Below are positions 42,024 through 49,452 of a stretch of 64,000 bases of DNA, piece by piece. Source of the stretch: Chrysogorgia sp. JL179-B06 (Eukaryota > Cnidaria > Anthozoa > Scleralcyonacea > Chrysogorgiidae). Numbering within the stretch: the stretch's first letter is position 1; each line of letters starts with the position of its first letter. The notes beneath the pieces were generated by a model. The model made no database searches, had not been told where the DNA came from, and saw nothing but the letters and a program-made list of their open reading frames with translations. The stretch is taken from positions 717,501 to 781,500 of the forward strand of contig JAYKKM010000176.1 of the NCBI GenBank assembly GCA_035772405.1, in the 5' to 3' direction. The translations under genes were made by a program, and so were the position numbers.

Positions 42024-42362
42024 TCAAGAATCAAATGTGTCTAACGCTGGACGACGAGTTCTACGATTTTCTGACGCAGGTGCTGGTGCGGTACTCACAG
42101 GTTCTTTTTCACTGCTAATTGTGTACCATAGCGAAGCACCAGCAATGATTACACCAAGTGTTCCAACAATGTAACCATAGCTCCACTCTGCACTACCCTG
42201 TTCTTCGTTGACTATCATTTCACGCATTTTCTTTTCTTTCGCGGCTTTCGATATCTCAGCCAACTTTTTACCAGCAGCGACACGCTTTGGGTCCTTCACC
42301 TTAACACTTTTCACGTCAGCTGTGATCTTAGCGTCGACAGCCGTCTGTGAGTCTTCAACCAT
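42024..42362 (-). CDS. Small basic protein with one membrane segment
   Basis: 112 residues. A Lys-rich N-terminal half with DPKRVAAGKKLAEISK, a motif I associate with small Polinton-type proteins, then one transmembrane segment (YGYIVGTLGVIIAGASLWY, about 62-80) and a Pro/Arg-rich tail. The basic region could bind DNA or the capsid interior. It is the first gene left of the divergent promoter at 42363-42493. Function unknown. Confidence 0.7.
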   Translation of the reverse strand: MVEDSQTAVDAKITADVKSVKVKDPKRVAAGKKLAEISKAAKEKKMREMIVNEEQGSAEWSYGYIVGTLGVIIAGASLWYTISSEKEPVSTAPAPASENRRTRRPALDTFDS

Positions 42363-42493
42363 CTAATACATTATCACGTGTTATCTTACTCACAGTTGAC
42401 CTCACAGGTGTCTCACAGATGACCTCACAGATATCTCACAGTCCCAGACCAAACGCACTAAAAAATTAGGATTTTTTCTGAGAGTATAACATA
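42363..42493. promoter_or_regulatory. Divergent promoter region with five CTCACAG repeats
   Basis: The gap between a minus-strand and a plus-strand gene. CTCACAG occurs at 42389, 42401, 42412, 42424 and 42435, alternating 12- and 11-bp steps, about one helical turn each. ttctgagagtataac (42477-42490) lies directly before the plus start. Confidence 0.55.
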
Positions 42494-43183
42494 ATGACTC
42501 AAGCCAGAGAAATCAGCGAAGAAGATATTGCCAACATGTTGAGAACAGCCTTTATCAGTGTGTCCACCCTACAAGACGCCTCTGGACCTATTGTCTTAAA
42601 CGAGTACTTCTCAACATACACAATGTTCGACCCCGACCCTGAAGGACCACCAAAACGGCTTGGCTCTCAGGTCCGCCATACGAGGTATCTTCTCGACGCT
42701 TGGATCGATCTTCGAGAAGACAGAGCCAACGAGCTCGCTGGTGTGTTAGCTGACATAATCCCTGTGTGGTGTTACTCACCATTCAAATACCTTATGTTAG
42801 CGAGTGGTGTCTACTTGAGCAACCCTCGTGAGTCCAACGCCACATTACTCGGTAGTTTCCTCCAAGTGTTCTTAGCGACCCTTCTATGGAAACCATGCCC
42901 AACCAAAGCCAAAGCGTGGCTAGATCTCGCCGCAAACCGCGACGTTCACGTTTGCAAGGTTGGGTGTAATGAGATACTGGGTGTGGATGATATCAGGGAC
43001 CACGTACTCTCGCCCGCCCACAGACACTTTGCGAGAGACGAAAGCGTGTACACCTGTCACCCATGCGGTGTGGCCACCAACGACCCACTGCATCGCTTGA
43101 GACACGAGAGCTCGAAGTCTCATCTTGAAAACTTAGAGCTCCAGCGGATATTCAACATGGAACGACGGTTTCCACCACAATAA
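42494..43183 (+). CDS. Protein with two C-terminal Cys/His fingers, unknown
   Basis: 229 residues. The first about 150 show no known domain; several Trp/Leu-rich helices are likely. Two finger-like blocks follow: HVCKVGCNEILG...HVLSPAHRHF (about 151-178) and YTCHPCGVATN...RHESSKSH (about 186-210), both of C2H2 type. A nucleic-acid-binding or regulatory role is plausible. It is separated from the thymidine kinase gene by 28 bp and is preceded by the same TCTGAG(A/G)GTATA block. Confidence 0.75.
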   Translation: MTQAREISEEDIANMLRTAFISVSTLQDASGPIVLNEYFSTYTMFDPDPEGPPKRLGSQVRHTRYLLDAWIDLREDRANELAGVLADIIPVWCYSPFKYLMLASGVYLSNPRESNATLLGSFLQVFLATLLWKPCPTKAKAWLDLAANRDVHVCKVGCNEILGVDDIRDHVLSPAHRHFARDESVYTCHPCGVATNDPLHRLRHESSKSHLENLELQRIFNMERRFPPQ

Positions 43184-43211
43184 AAAATATTTCTCTGAGG
43201 GTATAGTAACC

Positions 43212-43784
43212 ATGAAGAAAGTTGGTAAACTAGAAATCGTGATTGGTCCCATGTTTGCAGGAAAAACAACAGAGACTCTCCGCAGGTTAGTCACGTTAAG
43301 TAAATCAGGGCTCAAAGTCCTCTACATGAACAACGCAGGCGACACCAGGCGAACTGACCACGCGTTCTCCACACATCGTCAGACCATTGTTGTCGGATCA
43401 GACAGTTTACCTGCGAAGTTAATCACCAACCTCCCGAGTTCTTCCGAGATAGTCGATTATGACGTCATCGGAATTGATGAAGGCCATTGGTACTCTGGGT
43501 TACTCCCAGTTATTCGCGAATACATTAAAGCTGGCATTCATGTCATTATTTGTGGTCTCATAACAACGGAGCACTTAAAAAGACTTGGTGAGCTCGACAC
43601 GCTGTTCCCAATGGCAGACGACATCACGTTTCTAAAAGCGTATTGCGCCGTTTGTCGTGACACTTACGGAACAACTGTTGACGCACCATTCAATTGGAGA
43701 TACAACCCAGGACCATCATTCGTTGGTGGCGCTGAGCAATATCGTGCAGTGTGCAGACGTCATCATCCTTCCACACAAAATTAA
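43212..43784 (+). CDS. TK: Type II thymidine kinase
   Basis: A 190-residue cytosolic-type enzyme phosphorylating thymidine to dTMP. P-loop GPMFAGKTTE (12-21), AFSTHR (51-56), Walker B/catalytic IDEGHWY (E90), and the zinc-held lasso: C145-A-V-C148 with AEQYRAVC181RRH184. The family normally has Cys at the last ligand; His can also bind zinc. Other usual residues (the FxxR-like FNWR and GG before the tyrosine) are present, and the length fits viral-type TKs. It would raise dTTP for element replication in non-dividing cells. TK is not a standard Polinton gene, and capture from a host or virus is inferred. Its promoter block TCTGAGGGTATA is shared with the upstream gene. Confidence 0.93.
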   Translation: MKKVGKLEIVIGPMFAGKTTETLRRLVTLSKSGLKVLYMNNAGDTRRTDHAFSTHRQTIVVGSDSLPAKLITNLPSSSEIVDYDVIGIDEGHWYSGLLPVIREYIKAGIHVIICGLITTEHLKRLGELDTLFPMADDITFLKAYCAVCRDTYGTTVDAPFNWRYNPGPSFVGGAEQYRAVCRRHHPSTQN

Positions 43785-43830
43785 AGGTGTTCTCAATACG
43801 CCTCACTTTTTAAATTTATACATTGGTCAC

Positions 43831-43944
43831 ATGAAGCGTCCAATGTACCGTAGAAACATTTTTCCACACAGTGGTCAGAAGGTTTGTGAAATAAAGAGAG
43901 AGAGTTTCGCAGATATTTTTTGTCAAGTTAAAAATATCTTTTAA
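43831..43944 (+). CDS. Small basic ORF after TK, doubtful
   Basis: 37 codons beginning MKRPMYRRNIF, Arg/Lys-rich at the start and ending QVKNIF. It lies in the 237-bp gap between TK and the converging BRO gene. A second tiny ORF (43947-44069) overlaps the BRO 3' end. Neither has known homology, so both may be chance. Confidence 0.25.
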   Translation: MKRPMYRRNIFPHSGQKVCEIKRESFADIFCQVKNIF

Positions 43945-44021
43945 AAATGTTAGAACAGTTGTCACCTCAAGCGTCGTCTCAACAGCGAGAACGAGTGCTA
44001 ATTCGACTCGTCAGTCACTGT

Positions 44022-44789
44022 CTAAAAAGTCTCTTTACAATAACGTCTCTCATGGTTACTCAACGCTGATTTATTTTTAAATTTACGAAGGCAGTGAGAG
44101 CACTGAAACCCAACGTCAAAGAGATATCTTATTACCGTGGTAATAGCGTCGTCGTACGAGTCACACAAGAGTGTTAGATAACCAGCGGATTTATATCTGA
44201 GTAGTAGAGACTCCTGCTCTTTGGATGTCTTACCTGTGCCACCTGGGTTCTTGAACTCAATCACAAGCCCGCTGTGCTGTCGGTTCGCATTAGCAATAAT
44301 CAAGTCAGGTGTCCCACGTTGGTAACCTTTTTTCCACGAATTTATTCTTTTACTCGAAGTGTCTTGATTCTCACCACAAGCGGCTATCAAAATAGCTTCT
44401 GGATAATATTTCCTAAGAAAACCAACAACTTTCGTGTGGAGATCGAACTCAGTGATCATTTTAAACTGATTGTGTTTGAGACCAACGTCAGCTAAACTTT
44501 TTCTAACGCTTGGCAAGACCTCTGAGTGCACCCACCTTCCAAAGTGTTTCGCACGCTCCATTTTACTTGAGAACACTAACGAGTAGACCCCAAGTTCGTT
44601 GATAAACGAGGCCTGTTCCATCTTCATTTTGCAATCAGGTTCGACGTGGTCGTTGACTGCATCTTTTGGTCGAGCATAACCTAGAGCGCTCGCGACTTCT
44701 CTCGCTTTGAACCATATTTCACCGTTGTCCATAACCGTTGTGATTTGGTGACCATCGAAGTCGAATAATCGAAGCGCTGTGGAGGTCAT
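44022..44789 (-). CDS. BRO-N domain protein with PD-(D/E)XK-type nuclease and C2HC finger
   Basis: 255 residues from the ATG at 44789 (a GTG just upstream is ignored). BRO-N/antirepressor domain about 1-100 (FDGHQITTVMDNGEIWFKAREVA, marked by WF.A.EVA..LGY and GRWVHSEVLPSVRK). Nuclease core: GTPDLII (D162), LVIEFKN (E178, K180) and EQ at 191-192, the arrangement of VRR-NUC-like enzymes. A C-terminal CSHC...H...C finger (230-251). BRO proteins are DNA-binding regulators of phages, baculoviruses and large DNA viruses. The fusion to a nuclease suggests targeting of foreign or host DNA, or recombination. It converges on TK. Confidence 0.85.
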   Translation of the reverse strand: MTSTALRLFDFDGHQITTVMDNGEIWFKAREVASALGYARPKDAVNDHVEPDCKMKMEQASFINELGVYSLVFSSKMERAKHFGRWVHSEVLPSVRKSLADVGLKHNQFKMITEFDLHTKVVGFLRKYYPEAILIAACGENQDTSSKRINSWKKGYQRGTPDLIIANANRQHSGLVIEFKNPGGTGKTSKEQESLLLRYKSAGYLTLLCDSYDDAITTVIRYLFDVGFQCSHCLRKFKNKSALSNHERRYCKETF

Positions 44790-44818
44790 CACTATATTAT
44801 AGTCTCCTACAAAAAAAA

Positions 44819-44959
44819 CTACTCGACATAGGTGTCAGGTTTTTTATAGATCTGGTTTGTTGTGTACCAGTGCAGCAGATGTGTTTTATTAGTCCCCAGT
44901 TTTCTACGTCGTCTGAAAAAGTTTCTAATGTTACGAACCAGCTTTCTAAGCCAACCCAT
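44819..44959 (-). CDS. Small arginine-rich protein (46 residues)
   Basis: The ORF starts MGWLRKLVRNIRNFFRRRRK, a strongly cationic amphipathic stretch with Gly at position 2, and ends PDTYVE. It fills the gap between the BRO gene and the next minus-strand gene and has its own ATG. Short Arg-rich peptides occur as core or membrane-active proteins in adenovirus-like elements. That parallel is an inference. Confidence 0.5.
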   Translation of the reverse strand: MGWLRKLVRNIRNFFRRRRKLGTNKTHLLHWYTTNQIYKKPDTYVE

Positions 44960-44967
44960 CACATAAC

Positions 44968-45177
44968 TTAGGTCACGTCTCCTACCACTCCCACAGTGTC
45001 TGATTCTGCGGGTAACATAATAGGTTCGCCGTAAGTCTTTTTAGACCTCATACCAATCTCAGCGTGGAGCTCGAGAGTAACGTCACCGCGACCAAATGAT
45101 CCACCAGCTTTGAACATGTGATCAGTCGTCTTATTTATTTTATATGTTTCATGAGGTCTCGAAATACATGCTCCCAT
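44968..45177 (-). CDS. Small protein with N-myristoylation-type start
   Basis: 69 residues beginning MGACISRP, which fits the Gly2...Ser6 myristoylation signal, with a palmitoylatable Cys at 4. The rest (GGSFGRGDVTLELHAEIG) has alternating hydrophobic residues and may be beta-structured. It abuts the fibre-like gene. Function unknown; lipid anchoring to a membrane is plausible. Confidence 0.55.
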   Translation of the reverse strand: MGACISRPHETYKINKTTDHMFKAGGSFGRGDVTLELHAEIGMRSKKTYGEPIMLPAESDTVGVVGDVT

Positions 45178-46128
45178 TTACTTTACACCATATTCCTTCA
45201 TCATTTCTCCACCCATGATTATGATGTCTCGGTTTGTCATGTAGCCACTCACAATTTTCACACCGTAGAATTCTATCAACGATGGGTGCGCATAAGGTGC
45301 GAGTGGTATTCTTGGTCGATGTATTCCAAAAATTGTTCCATAGGGTGCGCCTATCTTTTTCATGTTCGCTACGAAGTCTGAATCGGTTGACTTAACGTTG
45401 TTGACCCTGACATGTGAATTGCTCATTTGCCAGTGTATTGATATCATATGCATTTTACTTATGTCAACGCCACTCGGAATAGTGCATATGCTCTCCATCG
45501 CTGGGATGCTACCACCATACGCGAGCTTGTTGGTCGTGCCAGTCTTGTACCCTATGAACTTATCCCACTGACCATCGTCGTTTGATATAATTGTCTCCCA
45601 ATTTGATCCAGCGGTTCTCATTGGTAACCTCACCACAACAAAAATGGAAAGATCACACCATTGCATACTGGGGCAATTAAAATGAAGACCTGACTCAAGT
45701 GGGATTGGTGTTAACACAGGTGATAGAAAACTTTGGCTCACACCGCTGATGCCAACAATAGGACCATAAGCTGGGTTGTTTTGCACTAATTTGCTTGTTT
45801 CACCAATGGCTTTCACTTTGTTTGAACCATTGGTGTGAAATTCCACATTTTTCAAGGCGTGTGTGCTAACGTTGAAGTCAAGCACAACATTATAGGACTG
45901 ACTCTTGAGGTAGCTTGATAGCAATTGCTCTAGAGTTCTTTTATTCGCAGCATCTGAGTCATCGACTGGGTCTGCTACGTTTTTTATTGCTGAGCCTTGC
46001 ATGTCTATTAGTCCAGACATCCTTCCACCGGTCGCGCTTAATTTAGGATCTTCGTCCAGATGCCTTTTCGTTCTCTTTAGTATTTTGTCGTGAGGGTCGT
46101 CAGACTCATACCCATAGTTTAGACTCAT
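45178..46128 (-). CDS. Fibre-like attachment protein (predicted)
   Basis: 316 residues. Near the N-terminus (about 40-68) the segment IDMQGSAIKNVADPVDDSDA followed by ANKRTLE matches the D(M)xGxxIxNVADPxxxxDAAxK signature of phage tail-fibre stalks. After a linker, the C-terminal about 200 residues look like a beta-sandwich (LHFNCPSM, SIFVVVRLPM, WETIISNDDGQW, IEFYGVKIVSGYM), compatible with a laminin G/concanavalin-type binding head. A stalk motif plus a head suggests a trimeric receptor-binding fibre on the particle surface. It sits between the MGxxxS gene and a 495-residue gene on the same strand. Family assignment is inferred. Confidence 0.6.
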   Translation of the reverse strand: MSLNYGYESDDPHDKILKRTKRHLDEDPKLSATGGRMSGLIDMQGSAIKNVADPVDDSDAANKRTLEQLLSSYLKSQSYNVVLDFNVSTHALKNVEFHTNGSNKVKAIGETSKLVQNNPAYGPIVGISGVSQSFLSPVLTPIPLESGLHFNCPSMQWCDLSIFVVVRLPMRTAGSNWETIISNDDGQWDKFIGYKTGTTNKLAYGGSIPAMESICTIPSGVDISKMHMISIHWQMSNSHVRVNNVKSTDSDFVANMKKIGAPYGTIFGIHRPRIPLAPYAHPSLIEFYGVKIVSGYMTNRDIIIMGGEMMKEYGVK

Positions 46129-46130
46129 TA

Positions 46131-47618
46131 CTACTTCAAGGTGTATTTGGTTAGCAGATAGCTAGAGACTGCTGAGAACCCTAAGATTATCGCCAGCGTT
46201 GTCGTGTCTGACTCGCTTGTGGTGGTGGCCACTGTTTTTCTCACAGGAAGTGGTGTCACGTTTTCTTGGTAAACTTTTTTAGCCACAGTCGTTGGTGCCA
46301 CCACACTTTCTTGGTGAGCTTTTTTCCTCACAGTCGTTGGCGCTACTAAGGAGTGAGTCACCACATTTTCTTGGTGGACTTTTTTAGCCACAGTCGTTGG
46401 TGTTGTTGCATTCAAGCGAGTGTTCACCCCAAATCTCATGGACTCTGTGGCAATCTTTAATAAGTTGTTGTACCCGGCGATTTTATTCTTGAGAATCACT
46501 AGGTTACTTGGCATTAACCATGTACTTGGTGACACTGCAAGATTTTGGACAACGTTGGTGTCTCTAATCGATTTATTCATGTTTAGGATCCATGTCGATA
46601 CGTCGTACTGTATAACGCTGTCAGAAAACAACTTGCGGAATTCTTGTTGGGTTTCTAGACTTCCTGCAGAACCACCAACAACCGATACACGTGTTCTCGC
46701 TTGCGCACCAAGTGTGGAGTACACAAAGGCTTCTATGCTCTGATTTAGATATTGCAGCCCAATGTTGGTAAAGCCATCTGAGAGTCGCGCGACGTATCGT
46801 TTGTAATCGTTCTGAACGTCGTTGAGTGTGAACACTCTGGATTCGCCTGTTGTACCATCGCTCAGGACTTTATTCTGGTAGTAGTGCCTTCTGGGGATCT
46901 TGGAAATCCTACCATACAATTCGGAAGCGTTGAATTCTCTACTTATTGATTTCATGGTCTCACCACCCTCCATTCTTCTCAGAAGTCTTCTAATGGTGAA
47001 GTACAAATGAAATCTCATCACACTTGTGACCACAGGGTGGACTTCTTGTGACACTGATAAATGTTGCAATGACACCCCACAACAGAAACTCGCACAATAC
47101 GTCGCAAACACAACGCGGTAGTAAGATTCGCTGTCATCCCACTCTGATTTTGTCTTTGACGTGGTGACTCGCAAGACTGGTAGCTTTGACATGAAGTAGC
47201 TACTTTGGTTAACAAAGACTTTAAAATTATTCACTGGATAATTCAACACGTTTTCTGTTGGGTAACCGTCCCAAAGCCCCCAGTGGTTCTTATGACCTTT
47301 TGGCAGTGGTTGGATAGTTCCACCACCTTGCCATATTATTGGGAACTTGCTATTGTGTAGCCACTTCCACATGCTTTTATCATTTTTGAAGGTTGTGCTG
47401 GTTATGTCCGTGCTGAGGATGTCGTTGTTTTTGAAATACACATCGACACTCATGATCTTACCATCTTGCAAAATATTTGGATAGAACTCAAATTTGCTTA
47501 AAGTGGCGTGGGGGTACTTTTTGATGAGGTCTGCCTTTGCGTTGTGTGCAGCCTTTGATGTGTTAGCCATCGCGAGTTTGTAGTACTTTCCATAGTACTC
47601 ATGAAGGGCTTTCTGCAT
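46131..47618 (-). CDS. Large protein with repeats and C-terminal membrane anchor, unknown
   Basis: 495 residues. The first about 400 are a folded-looking region without a recognised domain (blocks WKWLHNSKFPIIWQGGGT, WGLWDGYPTENVL). Residues about 402-460 hold three to four copies of a motif close to APTTVxKKxxQE(N/S)V, a flexible stalk. The last about 25 (LAIILGFSAVSSYLLTKYTLK) form one membrane span. This suggests a type II or tail-anchored surface or membrane component. It shares a 14-bp divergent start region with the plus-strand gene at 47633. Confidence 0.75.
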   Translation of the reverse strand: MQKALHEYYGKYYKLAMANTSKAAHNAKADLIKKYPHATLSKFEFYPNILQDGKIMSVDVYFKNNDILSTDITSTTFKNDKSMWKWLHNSKFPIIWQGGGTIQPLPKGHKNHWGLWDGYPTENVLNYPVNNFKVFVNQSSYFMSKLPVLRVTTSKTKSEWDDSESYYRVVFATYCASFCCGVSLQHLSVSQEVHPVVTSVMRFHLYFTIRRLLRRMEGGETMKSISREFNASELYGRISKIPRRHYYQNKVLSDGTTGESRVFTLNDVQNDYKRYVARLSDGFTNIGLQYLNQSIEAFVYSTLGAQARTRVSVVGGSAGSLETQQEFRKLFSDSVIQYDVSTWILNMNKSIRDTNVVQNLAVSPSTWLMPSNLVILKNKIAGYNNLLKIATESMRFGVNTRLNATTPTTVAKKVHQENVVTHSLVAPTTVRKKAHQESVVAPTTVAKKVYQENVTPLPVRKTVATTTSESDTTTLAIILGFSAVSSYLLTKYTLK

Positions 47619-47632
47619 ATATAATATACCAT
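47619..47632. promoter_or_regulatory. Very short divergent start region (14 bp)
   Basis: atataatataccat between the ATGs of 46131-47618 (minus) and 47633-48343 (plus). TATA-like in both directions. Core promoter elements must overlap the coding regions. Confidence 0.45.
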
Positions 47633-48343
47633 ATGTTATACATAATGCGAAAGTTGACGGTATTCATTGAGGGTGCGGAAAAAGTTGTGTCCTTTGACAA
47701 CAGTGTGATGATCACACACGATAACCCATACATTATGGTCAAGACAGCCACTGTGTTTTGGAACTACAATAACGTATTAGATGGCGACGCCCCTTGGCTC
47801 TCCGTGATGAGTCACCCTTCGAGGGATCTTAAAAGTATGATAACGAGTGGAGGGTACGCCAACTTCGACGCACTAGTCAAAATCATAAAAGAGGAGATTA
47901 AAAGACATAGTGGTACAGACCTTGAGATAGAGAAACTACCGTTCACAAGTAGATGCAGGGCCAAGGCTAACGCCCCACTCGATCTTAGGCACCTTGGACC
48001 TCTATTTGGTTTCGCGAGGGACAGGGTGATTAAGGGTGACTCACGGTGGCACACTAGTCCAAACGAGGTCGACATGAACAGAGGTCTGAAGTACATAGAA
48101 ATCTTATGTGATATTGTTGAGACGGAGAGCAACGTGGGTATTGATGGGAAGCGAAGCAGTGTGATCACAACGTTGCCAATACCCACTGAACAGTCTTTGA
48201 ATGGGTCAGTGCAACGCCATGTGGACATTGAGTCAAAGGTGAGTATTAAAAAAGGTGTCTACTCAAGTATGACATTTCGTGTCAAACCAAATAACGGCAG
48301 TACCAAAATTGGCGCGGTGTTATTGGAACTGTATATTGTGTGA
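47633..48343 (+). CDS. Possible minor capsid (penton-like) protein
   Basis: 236 residues, from ATG 47633 (a second ATG lies at 47645). Likely beta-rich: LTVFIEGAEKVVSF, YIMVKTATVFWNYNNV, then LGPLFGF, and a C-terminal KIGAVLLELYIV strand. Polintons usually encode a single-jelly-roll minor capsid protein of about this size, and an LxxLLGF-like block occurs in many. No catalytic motif is present. It lies directly before the integrase, its stop 8 bp from the integrase ATG. Call from size, context and strand pattern only. Confidence 0.45.
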   Translation: MLYIMRKLTVFIEGAEKVVSFDNSVMITHDNPYIMVKTATVFWNYNNVLDGDAPWLSVMSHPSRDLKSMITSGGYANFDALVKIIKEEIKRHSGTDLEIEKLPFTSRCRAKANAPLDLRHLGPLFGFARDRVIKGDSRWHTSPNEVDMNRGLKYIEILCDIVETESNVGIDGKRSSVITTLPIPTEQSLNGSVQRHVDIESKVSIKKGVYSSMTFRVKPNNGSTKIGAVLLELYIV

Positions 48344-48348
48344 ATTAT

Positions 48349-49452
48349 ATGGAGCTTGGTGTGGAGACAGAGCAAGGGTTGAGAGACATTTATTATAATC
48401 CTAAGACAGGGTTCAGTGGTGTAGAGAGGTTGTATCAAAGTGCGTTGGGAGACGGATTGAAAGTAACTAGAAAAACAGTGAAAGAATGGTTGACGGCGCA
48501 GGACACTTACACTAGGTACAAACCTATTGTGAGAAGGCATAAGTTCCGCGCGACTTTTGTTGGATTTCTTGGTGAAGAGCTCCAAATGGACTTAGTGGAC
48601 ATGAGCAAGTATTCAAAACAGAACGGAGGTTATTATTGGATATTGACAGGCATCGAAATATTGAGTAGACACGCTTTTGGTATTGAAGTTTATAGAAAAG
48701 ACACTAAGAACATGACTAAGGCTGTTGGAAAGTTGTTGAATGACTTTAAAGATCGGTTTGGAGCCATGCCTAAGTTAGTTCAATTTGATGATGGACTTGA
48801 GTTCTACAACGTTGGTGTGAAAAGTTTGCTGAGAAAACATGGTGTTGAATATTTCAGCACTAAGAGCGATAAAAAGGCCGCTGTTGTCGAGCGTTTTAAT
48901 AGAAGTCTGAAGAGTGTTATGTGGAAGTACTTTTACACCCGCGGGACGTACAAATGGATTGACGTTTTGGATCAGTTTGTAAGCAATTACAATAGCAATG
49001 TGAACCGTAGTATTATGATGAAGCCGAAGGATGTCAATAAGTCAAACGAAGGCGAAGTGTGGACCACTTTGTTTGGTCATCAATTTGCGGACAACCCATT
49101 GCCGAAGTTTAGAGTTGGCGAGTCAGTGAGAATTAGTAAATACAAGAGTGTGTTCACAAAAGGTTACGAAGCCAACTTCACCGAAGAGCTGTTTAAAGTG
49201 GTAAAGGTTATTCGTGGTGATCCAAATGTATACGAAATTGAGGACCACACCGGTGAACAGATTATTGGTAAATTTTATGAACAGGAATTATCGCTGGTCA
49301 ATAAGAAACATGGCGACGATGTGTACAGAGTTGAAAAGGTGTTGAAAAGAAAGAAAGTCAGAGGGAAGAAGATGGCGCTGGTCAAATGGTTGGGTTATGA
49401 GAGCAAACATAATTCGTGGATACCAGAAAGCGACATTCAAAATGTGAGTTAA
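48349..49452 (+). CDS. INT: Retroviral-type integrase with chromodomain
   Basis: 367 residues from the first ATG; an in-frame GTG three codons earlier is not used. The N-terminal part is helical (LTAQDTYTRYKP). The catalytic core has QMDLVDM (D about 81), QFDDGLEF (D about 147) and AAVVERFNRSLK (E about 181), the DDE triad of rve integrases. The C-terminus is a chromodomain: YRVEKVLKRKK, VKWLGYESKHNSWIPE. The enzyme inserts the element with a 6-bp staggered cut, in agreement with the flanking duplication. The chromodomain probably directs insertion to marked chromatin. Its last about 25 nt are duplicated at 50490-50515. Confidence 0.95.
   Translation: MELGVETEQGLRDIYYNPKTGFSGVERLYQSALGDGLKVTRKTVKEWLTAQDTYTRYKPIVRRHKFRATFVGFLGEELQMDLVDMSKYSKQNGGYYWILTGIEILSRHAFGIEVYRKDTKNMTKAVGKLLNDFKDRFGAMPKLVQFDDGLEFYNVGVKSLLRKHGVEYFSTKSDKKAAVVERFNRSLKSVMWKYFYTRGTYKWIDVLDQFVSNYNSNVNRSIMMKPKDVNKSNEGEVWTTLFGHQFADNPLPKFRVGESVRISKYKSVFTKGYEANFTEELFKVVKVIRGDPNVYEIEDHTGEQIIGKFYEQELSLVNKKHGDDVYRVEKVLKRKKVRGKKMALVKWLGYESKHNSWIPESDIQNVS

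Noticed and set aside
48340..48348. GTG start for the integrase (likewise TTG at 42027 and GTG at 44792)
   Set aside because: A non-ATG start is unlikely in an animal cell and each has an in-frame ATG a few codons downstream.
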